Part shown: piece after piece, positions 9,897 to 20,717 of the stretch
Layout: the number at the start of each line of letters is the position of its first letter
Numbering within the stretch: the stretch's first letter is position 1
Assembly: GCA_965240325.2 (NCBI GenBank)
Contig: OZ251242.1
Location: forward strand, 1,054,001 to 1,118,000
From: Rebecca billardiae RCC1528
Taxonomy: Eukaryota > Haptophyta
DNA: 64,000 nt
Direction of reading: 5' to 3'
The notes under the pieces: model-generated
Seen by the model: the letters and a program-made list of their open reading frames with translations, nothing else
What the model was told of the DNA's origin: nothing
The model's database searches: none
Program-made: the position numbers and the translations under genes

Positions 9897-11940
9897 ATGC
9901 CGCGGCGCACGGGCGGCCGAGCACCGGTCGCCCGCGCGGTGGAGGACACGGAGCGCATGCTGCACGATCTCGAGGGGCAAAAGTCGCACTACGAGCAGCG
10001 CCTCAGCCGCCTCCGCGGGCAGAACCAGGAGATCATCTCCGAGACGGTTGCGCTGAAAGCCAAGTTCCGCAAGTCGCTCCAGCTGCTGCAGGTGTACCAG
10101 GAGCGGCTGGCGCAGGCGCACGAGCCGCCGCACGATGACGTGTCCGATGCCGCCCCCGCCTCGCCTCCCCGCCTCCCCCTCGCTCCCACACTGCGCGGGG
10201 AAGCGCTGCGCAAGTCCTCAGGCGCAGGCGCTGCGACGGCATCAGACAGTCACACGGTCGCCACGCAATCGGCCGCGACGGCGCTTGCGCCGACGCCGGC
10301 GGAAGCGCTTACGCGTGGCACGCTCCTCTCTCCGCCTGCCGACGCGCCCGCCGACCGCTGGGCGAGCTCCGAGACCCCTGCGCTCCGGAGCGCGCATGAG
10401 CGAGCTGCGGCGGCGCACGATGGGGAGAGGACCTCTGGGCGCGCTGTGAAGGATGCTGCGCCCGTGCTCGCGAGAGGCACGACTGGCGCGTCGGGCGGTC
10501 TTCCTGCTGACGCGGGCACCTCGCAGGCGCAGCAGCACGCGCCCGTCGGCGCCCCGCCGCCGGCACCGCCGCTCGCGAGCAAGGCGCGCGCGCACGCCGC
10601 GCACACCATGATCGAGGCGCACGCGCGCGGCCACGCGGCACTGCCATTTGCCGCCGCTGGCCTCAGCGTCACGCAGCCCGCTGCCGCGCACGCGGGCGTT
10701 GGCGCGGTGCCGTTCGCGACGCCACCGGTGTCCCCGCCTGCGCTAGGCGACTCGGCGCCGCTCAAGCCGGGGGCGAAGGACAGCGCATCGCCGCCCGGAG
10801 CGATGGCTGAGCCGCAGCGGGCGCCGCGCCTTGAGGTGCAGCGCGACGCCGCGCGCGCGTGGGCAGCGGCGCTGCCCCATCTGCCGCGCGCGCCTCCGCA
10901 CGTCGCGCCGCGCGCAGAGCCGACGCACGAGCCGGAGCCGCCACGGTCGCCGCGCCAGGACAGCGCTAGCTCGCCGGCGAGCCACACAGACGCGCTGCTG
11001 CGAATGGCGGCGGACGCCCGCGCCGAGCTCGAGCGACATCGCCATGCTCATGAGGAGTGGCACCGGACTCGCTCGATGCTGCAGGACCACCTGCGCGGGC
11101 GCGCGGGCGCGGCGGCGGAGGCTGGCGCGGCCGAGAGGCCGCGCCCGGCGCGTGCGAGCGCCGAGCGGCGCGCGGCCCCGCCCGCCGATCCCGAGCTGCC
11201 GCAAATGCCGCCGCAGTTTGTGCCGCGGACATGCACGCTCGCGCACACGCGGCGCGATGTCGTCGTCATTGAGCCCACCTCGTCGCCCCCGGCTGGTCGG
11301 GGCGAGGCCGCGCGCGAGACCGGCGGGCGCGAGCAGGGGGCGCTCTCTCCTCCGCAGCCTCGGCCCGCCTCGGAGCGCGCCGGCCCGGGCGCAACGACGG
11401 CGGCTTTCGGCTCTGCTGTGCGAGGCGGTGTCCGCATCGACACGTGCGCAGCGGCAGCAGCTTCGGCGCCAGCGCGCACGAGCGAGCCTGCACAGCACGA
11501 TGCGGAGCCGCGGCAGCCGGCGGGTGCCTGCCAGTCGCGTGTGCCGCACCGACCACTCGGACGCAGCGCAGCGCATGCAGGTGCGCGTTCTGAACGTGGC
11601 AGCGGTGGCAGCTTTGGCGCGCGCAGCCAAGGGGCACGTGCAGGTGAGCACGCGCACACTCGGTCGAGCGCGCGGCCGCGTCTCGCGAGCGCTGTCCGCG
11701 CGCAGCCGCGTCGCTCACCACATCCGCGGCGACCCACGTGCAATGCCGCGCGCAGGGCCGAGCGCAGACGAGCTTGACGAGCTCATCCACGTGCTCAACG
11801 ATGGCGGGGGCGCATCGGACGTTTGCGCGGCTGAGCAGCAGCCGGCGGATGCTGAGGTGGATGAGCTGCACAGCCTGGTGCGCCTGATACAGGAGCTTGA
11901 CTCTGGACTTGACTCCGGACAAACTAAGCTAGTAGACTAA
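9897..11940 (+). CDS. Coiled-coil, low-complexity protein (two exons)
   Basis: Exons 9897-11580 and 11756-11940, 622 residues. The 175-base intron starts GTGCGC and ends GCAG; the phase is 1 and the joined codon is Gly, restoring a clear acidic end (SADELDELIHVLND, then DELHSLVRLIQELDSG). Residues about 15-80 form a strong coiled coil (VEDTERMLHDLEGQKSHYEQ, then LRGQNQEIISETVALKAKF). A second short helical segment is seen near residues 370-400 (RAELERHRHAHEEWHRTRS). The rest is Ala/Pro/Arg-rich and likely disordered. No family is recognised; a structural or scaffold role is only a guess. The single-frame reading to 11777 ends in Arg-rich nonsense, which supports the spliced model. Confidence 0.6.
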
Positions 11941-12049
11941 GCTAGTAGCTATATATAGTATATCTGCTGTATTCTGTATGCGCGCGTCGTTATAGTAGTC
12001 GTATAGCAGTATCCGCGGTAGTCACTCACCGTAGTCAGTACGCGTAGTG

Positions 12050-12673
12050 TCATGCACGCGGCCCGGGGCCGGGATTCCTCGTGACCAGTTGGCGGAGTTG
12101 CTCACTTGCACGCGTGACAAGCGCCGAAAAAACGACACTTTGGCAGTGATAGTCACCGTCGCCGCCTCGGGCATGCCGCTGCCGCCGGCAGCAGCGGCAG
12201 CGGGAGCGTGGCAGCGGATCTACCACCTTCTGCGTTACACGCTGCGTCGTGCGCGCCAGGTGGCAGGTGTCCCCTGTCTGCCGCGCGGAAGGCAGCGGTC
12301 GGCGAGCGCAGAGGTGAGAAGGAAGGCGCGCACGCATCGTGAGAGCTTCAGCAGCTTGCCCACGCGCTTCACGTAGGCGGTGTTGTTGCGTGCGCACGCC
12401 TTCTGTACCCGTACACGCGATCGCAGCGTGAGCCACTCCAGCCTGCCTGCGCATCGCGGGCCGAGCCGCCGGCGCCTCGTCTCCTGAATCCTCGTTCACG
12501 AGGACAGTACGTGTATGTATCCGTGGCGCGCTCGCTGCCGATGGCGGCTCCCCGTGTCGAGGGCGTTTGGCTGGAGCCGCATCCAGGGCATATATCGTCA
12601 CGGTCCCACCCGATGCTGACGCTGAGGTGGCGCGCTTGCCGAAGGCAGCAGCATTGGCTGATGCCTTCTGCAT
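12050..12673 (-). CDS. Candidate hypothetical gene, splicing uncertain
   Basis: The ATG at 12673 opens a 207-codon frame ending at 12050. The first ~80 residues look protein-like: TVTIYALDAAPAKRPRHGEP includes a possible basic nuclear signal, and TVLVNEDSGDE follows. Two models fit. In the first, an intron at 12230-12397 (168 bases, GTGCGC to GCAG, in phase) joins KVVDPLPRSRC to the end. In the second, a 34-base intron at 12403-12436 leads into another frame reading NNTAYVKRVGKLLKLSRC and stopping at 12235. The first matches the splice pattern of the window; the second gives the more natural protein. No family recognised. Convergent with the coiled-coil gene. Confidence 0.35.
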   Translation of the reverse strand: MQKASANAAAFGKRATSASASGGTVTIYALDAAPAKRPRHGEPPSAASAPRIHTRTVLVNEDSGDEAPAARPAMRRQAGVAHAAIACTGTEGVRTQQHRLREARGQAAEALTMRARLPSHLCARRPLPSARQTGDTCHLARTTQRVTQKVVDPLPRSRCRCCRRQRHARGGDGDYHCQSVVFSALVTRASEQLRQLVTRNPGPGPRA

Positions 12674-12800
12674 TGGCCACCTCTGCGCGACCGCGCGTTC
12701 ACGCTGCCGGCGCGCGGGCGGCGTCGCTTGGTGGGCACCTGCCTTGGGTTTTGTCGTTCGTTCTCAGCGACGGTTGGGTCGATTGACATGCCGATTGGAT

Positions 12801-12833
12801 TGGGGCATTGCGAATCGGCTTCGCAATGCCCCA
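12801..12833. repeat. Perfect short inverted repeat (hairpin)
   Basis: Arms TGGGGCATTGCGAA at 12801-12814 and its exact complement at 12820-12833 flank a 5-base loop (TCGGC). It lies 128 bases upstream of the candidate gene start at 12673. It could form a stem of 14 pairs in RNA or DNA. No function is known. Confidence 0.7.
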
Positions 12834-13559
12834 TTCCGCTCGGATCGGCGCGGGCGTCAGCCATGCGGCAGCGCGAGTGACAAAACCGACATTTCATACG
12901 CATGTCGTTTTTTCATACGCTCACGGTTACTCCCCCGTGCAACGGGTCTCGTCCTTACGTCTTACGTCTTATACGACATCACGAGTCCTGACGTCCGTCA
13001 CGTCGTCGGATGCGGATGTCGGACACTACGTCCTGTCTCCTGAGGTCGGGTCCTGATCATTCACTGCTGATCTATTGTGCCATCATAGCGGCCACTAACA
13101 CTTGCGGCTTGAGTCCGCCCAGACCGGGCGGCAGGAATAATATATCGCGCCCGCATCGGACTACCGGGCCTCGGTCCGGGCCACGGCGGGCTCACGGCCA
13201 CGGGCCGCCACCGGGCCGCCCAGGCCCCGCGCCGTGCCACTGTCTGTGAGCGTGGCCTAACGCCGTGACTCGGCCGCTCCGATCCGGGACCGCGGACGCC
13301 GGACGTGAGTCGCGACTGATGATGCGTGACAGCCTCCCGTGAGACGGCGGCTTAGTCAAGTTCACTACTAGTGCTAAAAAGCTAACAGTACGGAATAAGA
13401 CCGGATGACGCGACGTACGGTTTTAAGACGTTAGCTACCGCCGGCGCCGGCTCGGCTATACTCGGATCTGCGCACTGCTGATGGCACCGCGCCGGTCATC
13501 AGCGGCAGACATCAGTAATCACAGCAGAAGCCGAGGTCTGTCTGACCGAGTGAAATGAG

Positions 13560-13690
13560 TCAGAGATATATTTTTTAAATAATAATATCTATATATATAT
13601 GTGTGTGTGTTATAATTTACTATATTATTAATTAAAATAATATATATATATAATTATAAATAATCTAAAGTGCGCGCTCTCTCTCTCTAT
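13560..13690. repeat. AT-rich low-complexity tract
   Basis: A stretch dominated by TATATA, GTGTGT and AAATAA runs within otherwise GC-rich DNA, about 160 bases downstream of the first zinc-finger gene. Likely simple-sequence DNA. Confidence 0.6.
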
Positions 13691-13853
13691 ATATCGTACG
13701 TAGTCAGCTGTTACTACCTGGCACTATGTTACAGCAGTAGCTATGACAGCAGTGCCAGTGGCACGGCATGTCGCCGACGCCTGTCGACCAGCAGCCGGCT
13801 TCGGGCTGTCGCCGAATCGAACTTCCGCGGGCGGAGCCTCAAAATCAGGAGGC

Positions 13854-14948
13854 TCAGTTCCACGGCATCGCCAGCGGCTCGAACATGCTGCGCGTGTAAG
13901 CGTCGGCTAACGGCAGCTGGGGAAAGAGTGGCCCTTCGCCGGCTGCCTGCGCGAGGTCGTTAACCGCGGTGCGCATGTCGCCGTGCACCTCCTCCTTAGA
14001 GGCGTCATCCGTCGACGCGGCGCCCTCGTCGCCCACCTCGGGCTCGGCTGGCGTGGTGTTTGTTCTCGAGAGCTCCGGCGTGTCGAAGCCCTCCAGCGAG
14101 ATCGGCGTGTGCGCGGTTAGCCTGCAGTGTCGCTTGAGTGTCGCCTTCGTGCGCAGTTTCCGCCCGCACGAGCACGGGAACACTCGCCCGCACGCCTTCA
14201 GGTGCGTCGTGAGGTCTTCCTTCATGGCGAACGACTTGGTGCCGCAGCGCTCGCACACGTGGCGCTTCTTGCCGCGGTAGTGCAGCCGCATGAAGTGCTT
14301 CTTCGCCTGGTACTTGTTCGGAAACATGCGCTTGCACCGTGTGCACGGCGTGGGCTCGTCCCAGCGTGTGCCCGTTTCGAGCTGCGCGCGCACCTCGGCG
14401 CTGATCTCCTCGTCGTCCTCGTCGTCGTCTCCTGCCACCTTCTCCTCCTCCACCGCCGCGGCGGCGGAGGGCGCTGGCGCGGGGAGCTGGAGCGACGGGA
14501 TGGCCAACGACGGAAGAGGCGCCCAGCTATGCGCATGCAGGAGCGACGCGTCGTGGGAGCCCTGCGCCGGCAGGTCGTAGATGCACGCCGCAGCGCTCGG
14601 GCTGGTCAGTGAAAGCAGCGATGCCAGCCAGCTGGGCGTCGTGTGCGGGTGGTTGTTCGAGGCGATCAGAGGGTGCAAGAGCGAGAGGTCTTGGGGCGCG
14701 TAGGCCTCGGAGTTGGCCGCCGGGCCCTGGCCGCCTCGCGGCTCCACGCGGAGTGGCGGCGCCAGCGAAGACGTCGACGTAGTGCCGCTGCGTGTATCTG
14801 CGACCGGCGGCGCGTACGCGCCCAGCTGCCGCTGCTGGATGGCGGTGAGGAGCGCTTCGGCGCGAGCGTCCAGCTCCATCATCTCCATGCGTGTTGTGCG
14901 GTAGTGCTCCTCGTCCTCGAGCAAGCGGAGCGCGAGCAAGGTGTCCAT
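13854..14948 (-). CDS. Three-finger C2H2/C2HC zinc-finger protein (paralogue 1)
   Basis: 364 residues from the ATG at 14948 (MDTLLALRLLEDEEHY). The frame stays open upstream, but that part is unlike protein. After an N-terminal helix and acidic stretch (DDDEDDEEI) comes the conserved block that begins TRWDEPTPC. Finger 1 is C-x2-C-x12-H-x4-H. Finger 2 is C-x2-C-x13-H-x3-C (CERCGTKSFAMKED to KAC). Finger 3 is C-x-C-x12-H-x5-H (CSCGRKLRTKATLKRH). The spacing of fingers 2 and 3 resembles the third and fourth fingers of plant IDD and STOP1 proteins, so DNA binding is likely. The same block occurs in two other genes in this window. Intronless. The target is unknown. Confidence 0.8.
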   Translation of the reverse strand: MDTLLALRLLEDEEHYRTTRMEMMELDARAEALLTAIQQRQLGAYAPPVADTRSGTTSTSSLAPPLRVEPRGGQGPAANSEAYAPQDLSLLHPLIASNNHPHTTPSWLASLLSLTSPSAAACIYDLPAQGSHDASLLHAHSWAPLPSLAIPSLQLPAPAPSAAAAVEEEKVAGDDDEDDEEISAEVRAQLETGTRWDEPTPCTRCKRMFPNKYQAKKHFMRLHYRGKKRHVCERCGTKSFAMKEDLTTHLKACGRVFPCSCGRKLRTKATLKRHCRLTAHTPISLEGFDTPELSRTNTTPAEPEVGDEGAASTDDASKEEVHGDMRTAVNDLAQAAGEGPLFPQLPLADAYTRSMFEPLAMPWN

Positions 14949-17659
14949 GGAGCACCGACTTTGAACTTCAGCAGCAGGCGTGGCGCGGGGCGGAGGTGGA
15001 CCTTGAGCGGATGCCTCGATGTCTCGAGACGTCCGACTTAAGTCCGGGTTGTGGGCGTGAGATGCAGATCTGCGGTTTGTCCTGCTCGTGATAGATGGAG
15101 ATCTCCTCCACAAGCCTTCGTTTATCATAATGGATACATAGTGGCCAGTTTCATCACTTCCTATGAAAGCCGACTTAAGCCGAGGCGGCGGGATCCCCCC
15201 CTTAGCCAACTCAGATGCGCCCCTTTTACATGGGCGCCTACGGTCCAGTAAAAGCGAGCCCACCAGCTTGATTCGGATGGAATGACCCGCCGGACGGATC
15301 GATGACGACGTCCCGTGTGCTGGCACCGATGGGAGCAGGTGAGAGCTTCCCCTCCCGGGCGCCGCAATGACCACCGCGGCTACTCGGCTCGTGACTGGCG
15401 CTTTCCGGCAGGTCTATGCGCCCATGCCATCTGAGACACCGGCTCACGGCACCCAGTACCGTGGTAGGAGCGGTAGCGGCACACCGCGAACGTCACGTCA
15501 TCACCGCGGTGGTCTGGTGGCGGGTGGCGCCACGGCGCGCGTGGCAGTGGGACGTGCTAGAGTGCCCAGCTTCGAATCGTTCGCTACCCGCGGCCGCCCG
15601 ATGCCGCGCTCGCGCCGCTTTCCGCCGGAGCCCTGGAGCGTGCGGTTGCGTGGTTGGCAGGAGGAGCGAGCGAGTAGATTGAATGTGCTCGCACACGACG
15701 AGAGAGGCTTGCTGGCACCGGAGAAGAGCGCGGGCGCGTGCAAGCACTTCGACGCCTCCCGACCCAGATGCCAGACCCCCGGCGCGGATCCGCACCCGAC
15801 TTCATCGCAAGCACTTGCCCGGGTGAGAGCACCATACAGCAGGCTGCTATTGCCACGGACGCAGCCGCAAACGAACTTCTGGGCCGTGTCCGGCCCGCGG
15901 GCTGCCGCGCGCGCGATCGGCGCGGGGAGACATCACGGTCCACGACGACCGCAGAAGCGGCCGGCGCCCTGGGGACGGCACTACTCACTACTGAATCAAA
16001 GTCTCAGACGGTCGTTGGACATGCGCCTCACGCCGAGTACAGCTGGACGGAATCCGACGTCTTTTGCTCTAACATTTGGCCGCATCAAGCTGATCATCGC
16101 GCGCCCATGCTGCTGCATACGCCACAGCACTTGTGGGCTTGTGGCGGAACTGGCGGCAGCTCGTTCGGGTGGCCGGAAGGCGACGTGCGGCTGACGCATG
16201 GTCTGACGAGGGGCGGCGCGAACGATGCGCATCTCAAACTTGCATGCGACGGCACGAGGCGCGCGAAGCGCACGCCTGGTGGAGCGGCGCGTGGTACTTG
16301 GCTACGTGAGGCCTGAGCTCAGTACACAACAGCCGGGGTTGGGCCGGGCCGACTCCGGCGCGTCGCACGCGAAGCATGGCTGACTGTCAGCCAGCGGCCT
16401 TCAACCCACAACGCCTGGCAACGACTCGCCCTGCTCATCCAGATTGGAGCCGCGCGCGTGCGCGGCGCGGGGCATCGCGAGTCGCTCGGTCGTTCCGACG
16501 CGAATACAAAGCCGATGGACGCGCTCGCCAGCGACAACATCGCCGGCGAGTGCAGGATCGGACAGGCGGACTTTTGTAACGGCTAGAACTTTCGCGCGGG
16601 GCGCCTCCCTCGTGGCAGTGAGTAGTGGAAGTAACGTCGTGGTTCCCGGGCAGTCCGGTCCCGCCGCGCGCTTCGGAAAACGAGTGGGCGTAACTTTGCC
16701 GCTCGGACGGTCTCAGCAGATATGCGGGAGATGGTACGGTTGCGCGCTTGATCGCCAGGGGTGTGCGCCCCGATCACTGATCCAGTGATCCGCACTCGGT
16801 TACCCTTTCCCGGTATTTAGATCTGGGTGAGGGGGGGATCCACGTTCGTCATCTCCGGGGTGGGGAGAAAGCACATTACTAGGCGCCTAGATGCGGGCGC
16901 CGTTGCGCGCGACTCACCTCGGGGGGTAAAGCAGTAGTGCACGAGGTCGGCTTTACCTAGTAAGGAGCTCACAATTCAACCCGCACCAATCCAACTCTGA
17001 TCTCTGAGATCACCCCGATCACCCCGGACCCTCGTATTGATGACGTTCGCGGGTACCAGAATATGAATACAGCTATCGGGAGGGCGACCTTCTGCTGCCC
17101 CCCAAGCTTCTTCCGAGAGCATCAAGCTAACTGACGAACCGTTCATTTCGGCTCCAGGTAAGCCCAGGTAGGCGTCGAGGTGATGACGGACCAAAGGTTG
17201 GGCGAGTTTGATGAAGTATCCAGTACAATTCACCGCCGACCCAAGTAAGCGGTAATCAGGTACTTAGGACGAATGCGCGCGCGTTTGTTCCCACGCTCGG
17301 TCAGAAGGCCTTCTCAAACGGCTTGATTGACCGCGCAAAGCAATCGGGTTATTCGAGCTTCATCAAAGTTGCAGGCGTCGCACTGCGCCGTCGTGATGAT
17401 CATACCCCGAAGGGGCCTTCGGAGGTGCAAACTCTGGCGAGATCAATAATCATCTCAAATCTGCGGTACTCGACCGGTGTGCACCCCGAGCGCAGTAGCT
17501 ACCATCAGGCGCCTCCCCTCACTGTGATTCGCCCGTTAAGGGCTGAATCTTTCGGTGCGCACCTCGTGGGTGACCCAGCGGGTTACGCCGGTTGATCGTT
17601 CCCAGCGCTTCTCACCGCCCTACCCTACCCACGCTCACCTCTGCGCAAACCGAGTCCCC
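14949..17659. other. Intergenic region between divergent zinc-finger genes
   Basis: About 2.7 kb. Several frames run through 15367-16316. One of them (15738-16316, +) has a stretch TPQHLWACGGTGGSSFGW that faintly recalls a TLDc domain, but it lacks the rest of that fold and has no convincing start, so it is not called. 16800-17600 has lower GC and no recognisable gene. Confidence 0.4.
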
Positions 17660-19153
17660 ATGGACTTCCCTGGCGTTCTCGCCTTCCACGACCACCGCTT
17701 CCAACAGCAGCCGCTCCAGCCGGCGGCGACGCCGAACGCGCCAGCAGGCATGCTCATCGTGCCGCCGACGCAGCCGAACCCCCCCGCCGCGGTCGCGCAC
17801 CTCCCGCCGCACATGATGCTGCCGCGGGAGCTGCCGAACGTGACCACGTCTGCGCCGCTCAGCGCTCCGCCGAACGGCCAGTTCCAACAACCAGCGCCGC
17901 CGGCAGAGCCCGCGCAGCCCGTCGTCGTTGGGCGCGCCGCGCTCTCGTCCGGCATGCTGCCCCAGCGCCAGCCGACGTCCTCCGAGACGCCCAACGGCAC
18001 TGACCTCTCGGACGGCTCGACCGTCGCCGCCGACGAGCAGGCAAACACGTCGGACGAGGAGCGCTACAACGAGCTCGAGGCATCGACGCGATGGGACGAG
18101 CCGACGCCGTGCACAGTGTGCCACCGCATGTTCGCGACCAAGTACCAGGCGAAGAAGCACTTCATGCGGCTGCACTACCGCGGCAAGAAGCGGTACGGGT
18201 GCACGCGCTGCGGCACCAAGTCGTTCGCCGTGAAGGAGGACCTCACCACGCACCTGAAGGCGTGCGGCCGCGTCTTCGTCTGCTCGTGCGGCATGCGGCT
18301 ACGCTCGCGCCCGACGCTCAAGCGGCACTGCAACCTCACCGGCCACACGGCCAAGTCGTGGGACGGCTTCGCGCTCGCGCGGCCGCTCGACGCGAGCGCC
18401 GCGCTCGGCATCCAGTCTGGCGCCGCCGTCGGAGCGGGCGGCGAGAGCACGGGCGCGCCGTCCAACGCCGGCTTCGAGGCGCAGTTCGGCGGCATGTGCT
18501 CGTCGATGCACCACGACCACTCGAACCCGGGCATGTCGTCCGTCAGCGCGCCGCCGCTGATGCCCAACGGCCACCACGCGCACTGCGCGCCCTCAGCCGC
18601 GCCGCCGCACCCCGGCGCCGCGCCGCACATGCTCCAATTGCCCGGGCCGCTCGGCGGCATCCCACGCTCGAACGTGGGCATGGAGTCGGAGCTGCCGCTC
18701 TATGCGCAGCTCCAGCCGCAGCTGCAGCAGCCGCAGCTGCAGCAGCCGCAGCTGCAGCAGCTCCCGCCGCACTTGCAGCCGCCGCCCCAGCTGCCGCCCC
18801 ACATGCAGGCGCCGCCCCACATGCAGCCGCAGCCGCCGCACCTGCTCTCGCACCTGCCGCATCCGCACCTGCCGCCGCAGCTCCCACCACAGTTCCCGCT
18901 GCCGCCGCAGCTGCCGCAATCGCAGCTCCCGCAGCAGCAGCAGCTCTCAGCGCCGCAGCTCCCGCCGCAGCTCCCGCCGCAGCTGCAGTCCGCCGGCATG
19001 TTCCAGCAGCAGCCCTACATGCCGCCGCAGCACAGCTTCCCGGGCGCGGGTCTGAACGGAGCGAACCACTCGAGCGACGTGCTCCGCGCCATCTGCGGGC
19101 TCCTCAAGTCGCACCAGGCGGCCAGCCTGCAGCAGCGGCAAGCGTTCGGCTGA
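17660..19153 (+). CDS. Three-finger C2H2/C2HC zinc-finger protein (paralogue 2)
   Basis: 497 residues from the ATG at 17660 (MDFPGVLAFHDHRF); upstream in-frame codons are non-protein-like. Residues about 145-235 hold the shared zinc-finger block: TRWDEPTPCTVCHRMFATKY, then CTRCGTKSFAVKEDLTTH, then CSCGMRLRSRPTLKRHC. It has the same ligand spacing as paralogue 1. The N-terminal third is Pro/Ala/Gln-rich. The C-terminal third has an imperfect Pro-Gln-Leu repeat (QPQLQQ, LPPHLQPPPQLPPHMQ) encoded by repetitive DNA at about 18700-19000, typical of activation-type low complexity. It ends in a short helix (SDVLRAICGLLKSHQAASLQ) that also occurs in variant form in paralogue 3. Probably a transcription factor; intronless. 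Confidence 0.8.
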   Translation: MDFPGVLAFHDHRFQQQPLQPAATPNAPAGMLIVPPTQPNPPAAVAHLPPHMMLPRELPNVTTSAPLSAPPNGQFQQPAPPAEPAQPVVVGRAALSSGMLPQRQPTSSETPNGTDLSDGSTVAADEQANTSDEERYNELEASTRWDEPTPCTVCHRMFATKYQAKKHFMRLHYRGKKRYGCTRCGTKSFAVKEDLTTHLKACGRVFVCSCGMRLRSRPTLKRHCNLTGHTAKSWDGFALARPLDASAALGIQSGAAVGAGGESTGAPSNAGFEAQFGGMCSSMHHDHSNPGMSSVSAPPLMPNGHHAHCAPSAAPPHPGAAPHMLQLPGPLGGIPRSNVGMESELPLYAQLQPQLQQPQLQQPQLQQLPPHLQPPPQLPPHMQAPPHMQPQPPHLLSHLPHPHLPPQLPPQFPLPPQLPQSQLPQQQQLSAPQLPPQLPPQLQSAGMFQQQPYMPPQHSFPGAGLNGANHSSDVLRAICGLLKSHQAASLQQRQAFG

Positions 19154-19774
19154 CGGCGTGACGGCGCGCCGCGTGCTTGGCGTCGCTCCGAATCGAGCCA
19201 CCGCGCCGCCGCAAGCTCTCTCGGCCGCGGCGTCCCGCCTGGACACTGCCGCGCTTTGTGACTCCTGTTTCTACGCGTCCACGTTGCATGCCATGTTCCT
19301 CACGATGGCTTTCGGTGCCGCGACCCCGTGCGCCTCTTTTGGGCTTTTTGTCCGTCCAAGAGCCATGCCGTCGTGTGCCGGCCATCTTTCCGATTTGACC
19401 AGCGCTCGCTCAACGAGCCTGCCATCGCGACCGTGTCCGCTGCCTGCAGCCGCGTCGCGTCCGAACCCACGGACCCGCGACCTGCCCGCGTGGTCACTTC
19501 GAACGGGCAACTCGACCTGTGCCCTCCCTCCTTCTTCAGTCAGTCGCTGCAGCCAACGACGGGACGGGACCGCACACTGATGCGTCGTAGTTGTGAATGA
19601 CTCGCGCCATCATGTTATTTATCATAATGATAATAAATTCGCGCGCCATAATCAATTATTATTCGTCGAGGATTTTATGCGAACGGTGACTTCGGTTGGA
19701 CACCCTCCCTCGCGGCGCGTCGTTTCACTCCTCGTCGGAAAGTCGTTACACTGATACACTCGGGTTTGCATGTG
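19154..19774. other. Intergenic region, nothing recognised
   Basis: About 620 bases following the zinc-finger gene. An AT-rich patch at about 19610-19670 (repeated ATAAT) may mark the 3' end of that gene or simple sequence. Confidence 0.5.
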
Positions 19775-20539
19775 ATGGCCGCCCCTCTAATGCCGAGCCC
19801 GAAAGGCTTCGAGAGCGGCAGACTCGACGACCCGTCGAGCATGCTCACGTACCACGCGCGTCAGGGCCTAGGCCACGGATCCTCGCTCATTTCGGCGCTG
19901 TCGGAAGAGGACAAAGCGCAACTCGCGGAGGAGCTCACGATCAGCGGCTGGCGCAGCCACTCGCCGATGCTGCAGAGCGCGCTCGCGAAAGCGCTGGGCC
20001 ATCGGCAGTCCATGCTCTCCGCCAGCCAGATGACGACGGAGGACGTCGACGGCATGCTTGACAGTAACTCAGCGCTCCTCTGGAACTCCGTGGAGCACGA
20101 GCACGACGTGCACGCCGACAGCAGCGAGCTGTCCCAGCAGATTGGCACGCAGCAGCGAGGCGGTGACTGGTCGCTCACGCAGCAGGACATTGCTGTGATG
20201 GAGCAGAGCTGGCGCGAGCCACGAACCAGGCAGAGTGCAGGCGAGGCAGAGCGAGAAGAGGAGGCGGTGCGTTCGCTCGCGCGCGCGCACCCGCCCATGA
20301 CGGTACTCCTCCACCGTCCGAGCTGGCTGAACGCGCCACCCGCCTCCCGTGCGCGCGCCGCGTGCCGCTGACACCGCCGGCAGGTGAAGGCGCTTCCGTA
20401 CTTCGAGGAGGAGTGGGACATCCCCGAAAAGAACATCTGGGCAGGTGTGCAGAAGTTGCAGCGAGTGCAATCCACCGCCAGCGCGATCATACTCAACCCG
20501 TCCTCGCCAGCGCCACGGCGCAACAGGAAAGCTGAGTGA
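19775..20539 (+). CDS. Hypothetical two-exon protein
   Basis: Exons 19775-20266 and 20384-20539, 215 residues. The 117-base intron begins GTGCGT and ends GGCAG, phase 0; the unspliced frame degenerates into Arg/Ala-rich sequence and stops. The first ATG in frame is at 19775 (MAAPLMPSPKG). Visible features are a helical, charged central region (SEEDKAQLAEELTISGW, then TTEDVDGMLDSNS), an acidic/His patch (VEHEHDVHADSSELSQQ), and an exon-2 segment VKALPYFEEEWDIPEKNIW. The tail is basic (PRRNRKAE). No family recognised. Its 3' end lies 178 bases before the mobile element. Confidence 0.6.
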
Positions 20540-20714
20540 CTCGCCAATCCGCATCATGAACGCAAACAAAGAGTAACGCGGTGCGGTCGGCAGACTCTCA
20601 CTCACGGCGCGGCGTCGGGCGTCGCCGGTTGCGCAGCTGCCGACATCATCGCTGTGATGAAGCGTGAGGCCGCGTTGTGACGCACGCATATCGCGAACTC
20701 CGCGTCCTCGCCAC

Positions 20715-20717
20715 TTA
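20715..20717. repeat. Target-site duplication, left (TTA)
   Basis: TTA immediately outside the left terminal repeat; the same TTA follows the right repeat at 22705-22707. Confidence 0.6.

Larger units (their letters stand above)
12674..13853. other. Intergenic region with a hairpin and an AT-rich tract
   Basis: About 1.2 kb. It holds a perfect hairpin at 12801-12833 (listed separately) and an AT-rich, microsatellite-like tract at about 13560-13690 with TATATA and GTGTGT runs. No coding signal seen. Confidence 0.5.

Noticed and set aside
15738-16316. Possible TLDc-like fragment (TPQHLWACGGTGGSSFGW)
   Set aside because: Only one short glycine-rich resemblance; the flanking conserved residues of TLDc are missing and no start or intron pattern supports a gene.
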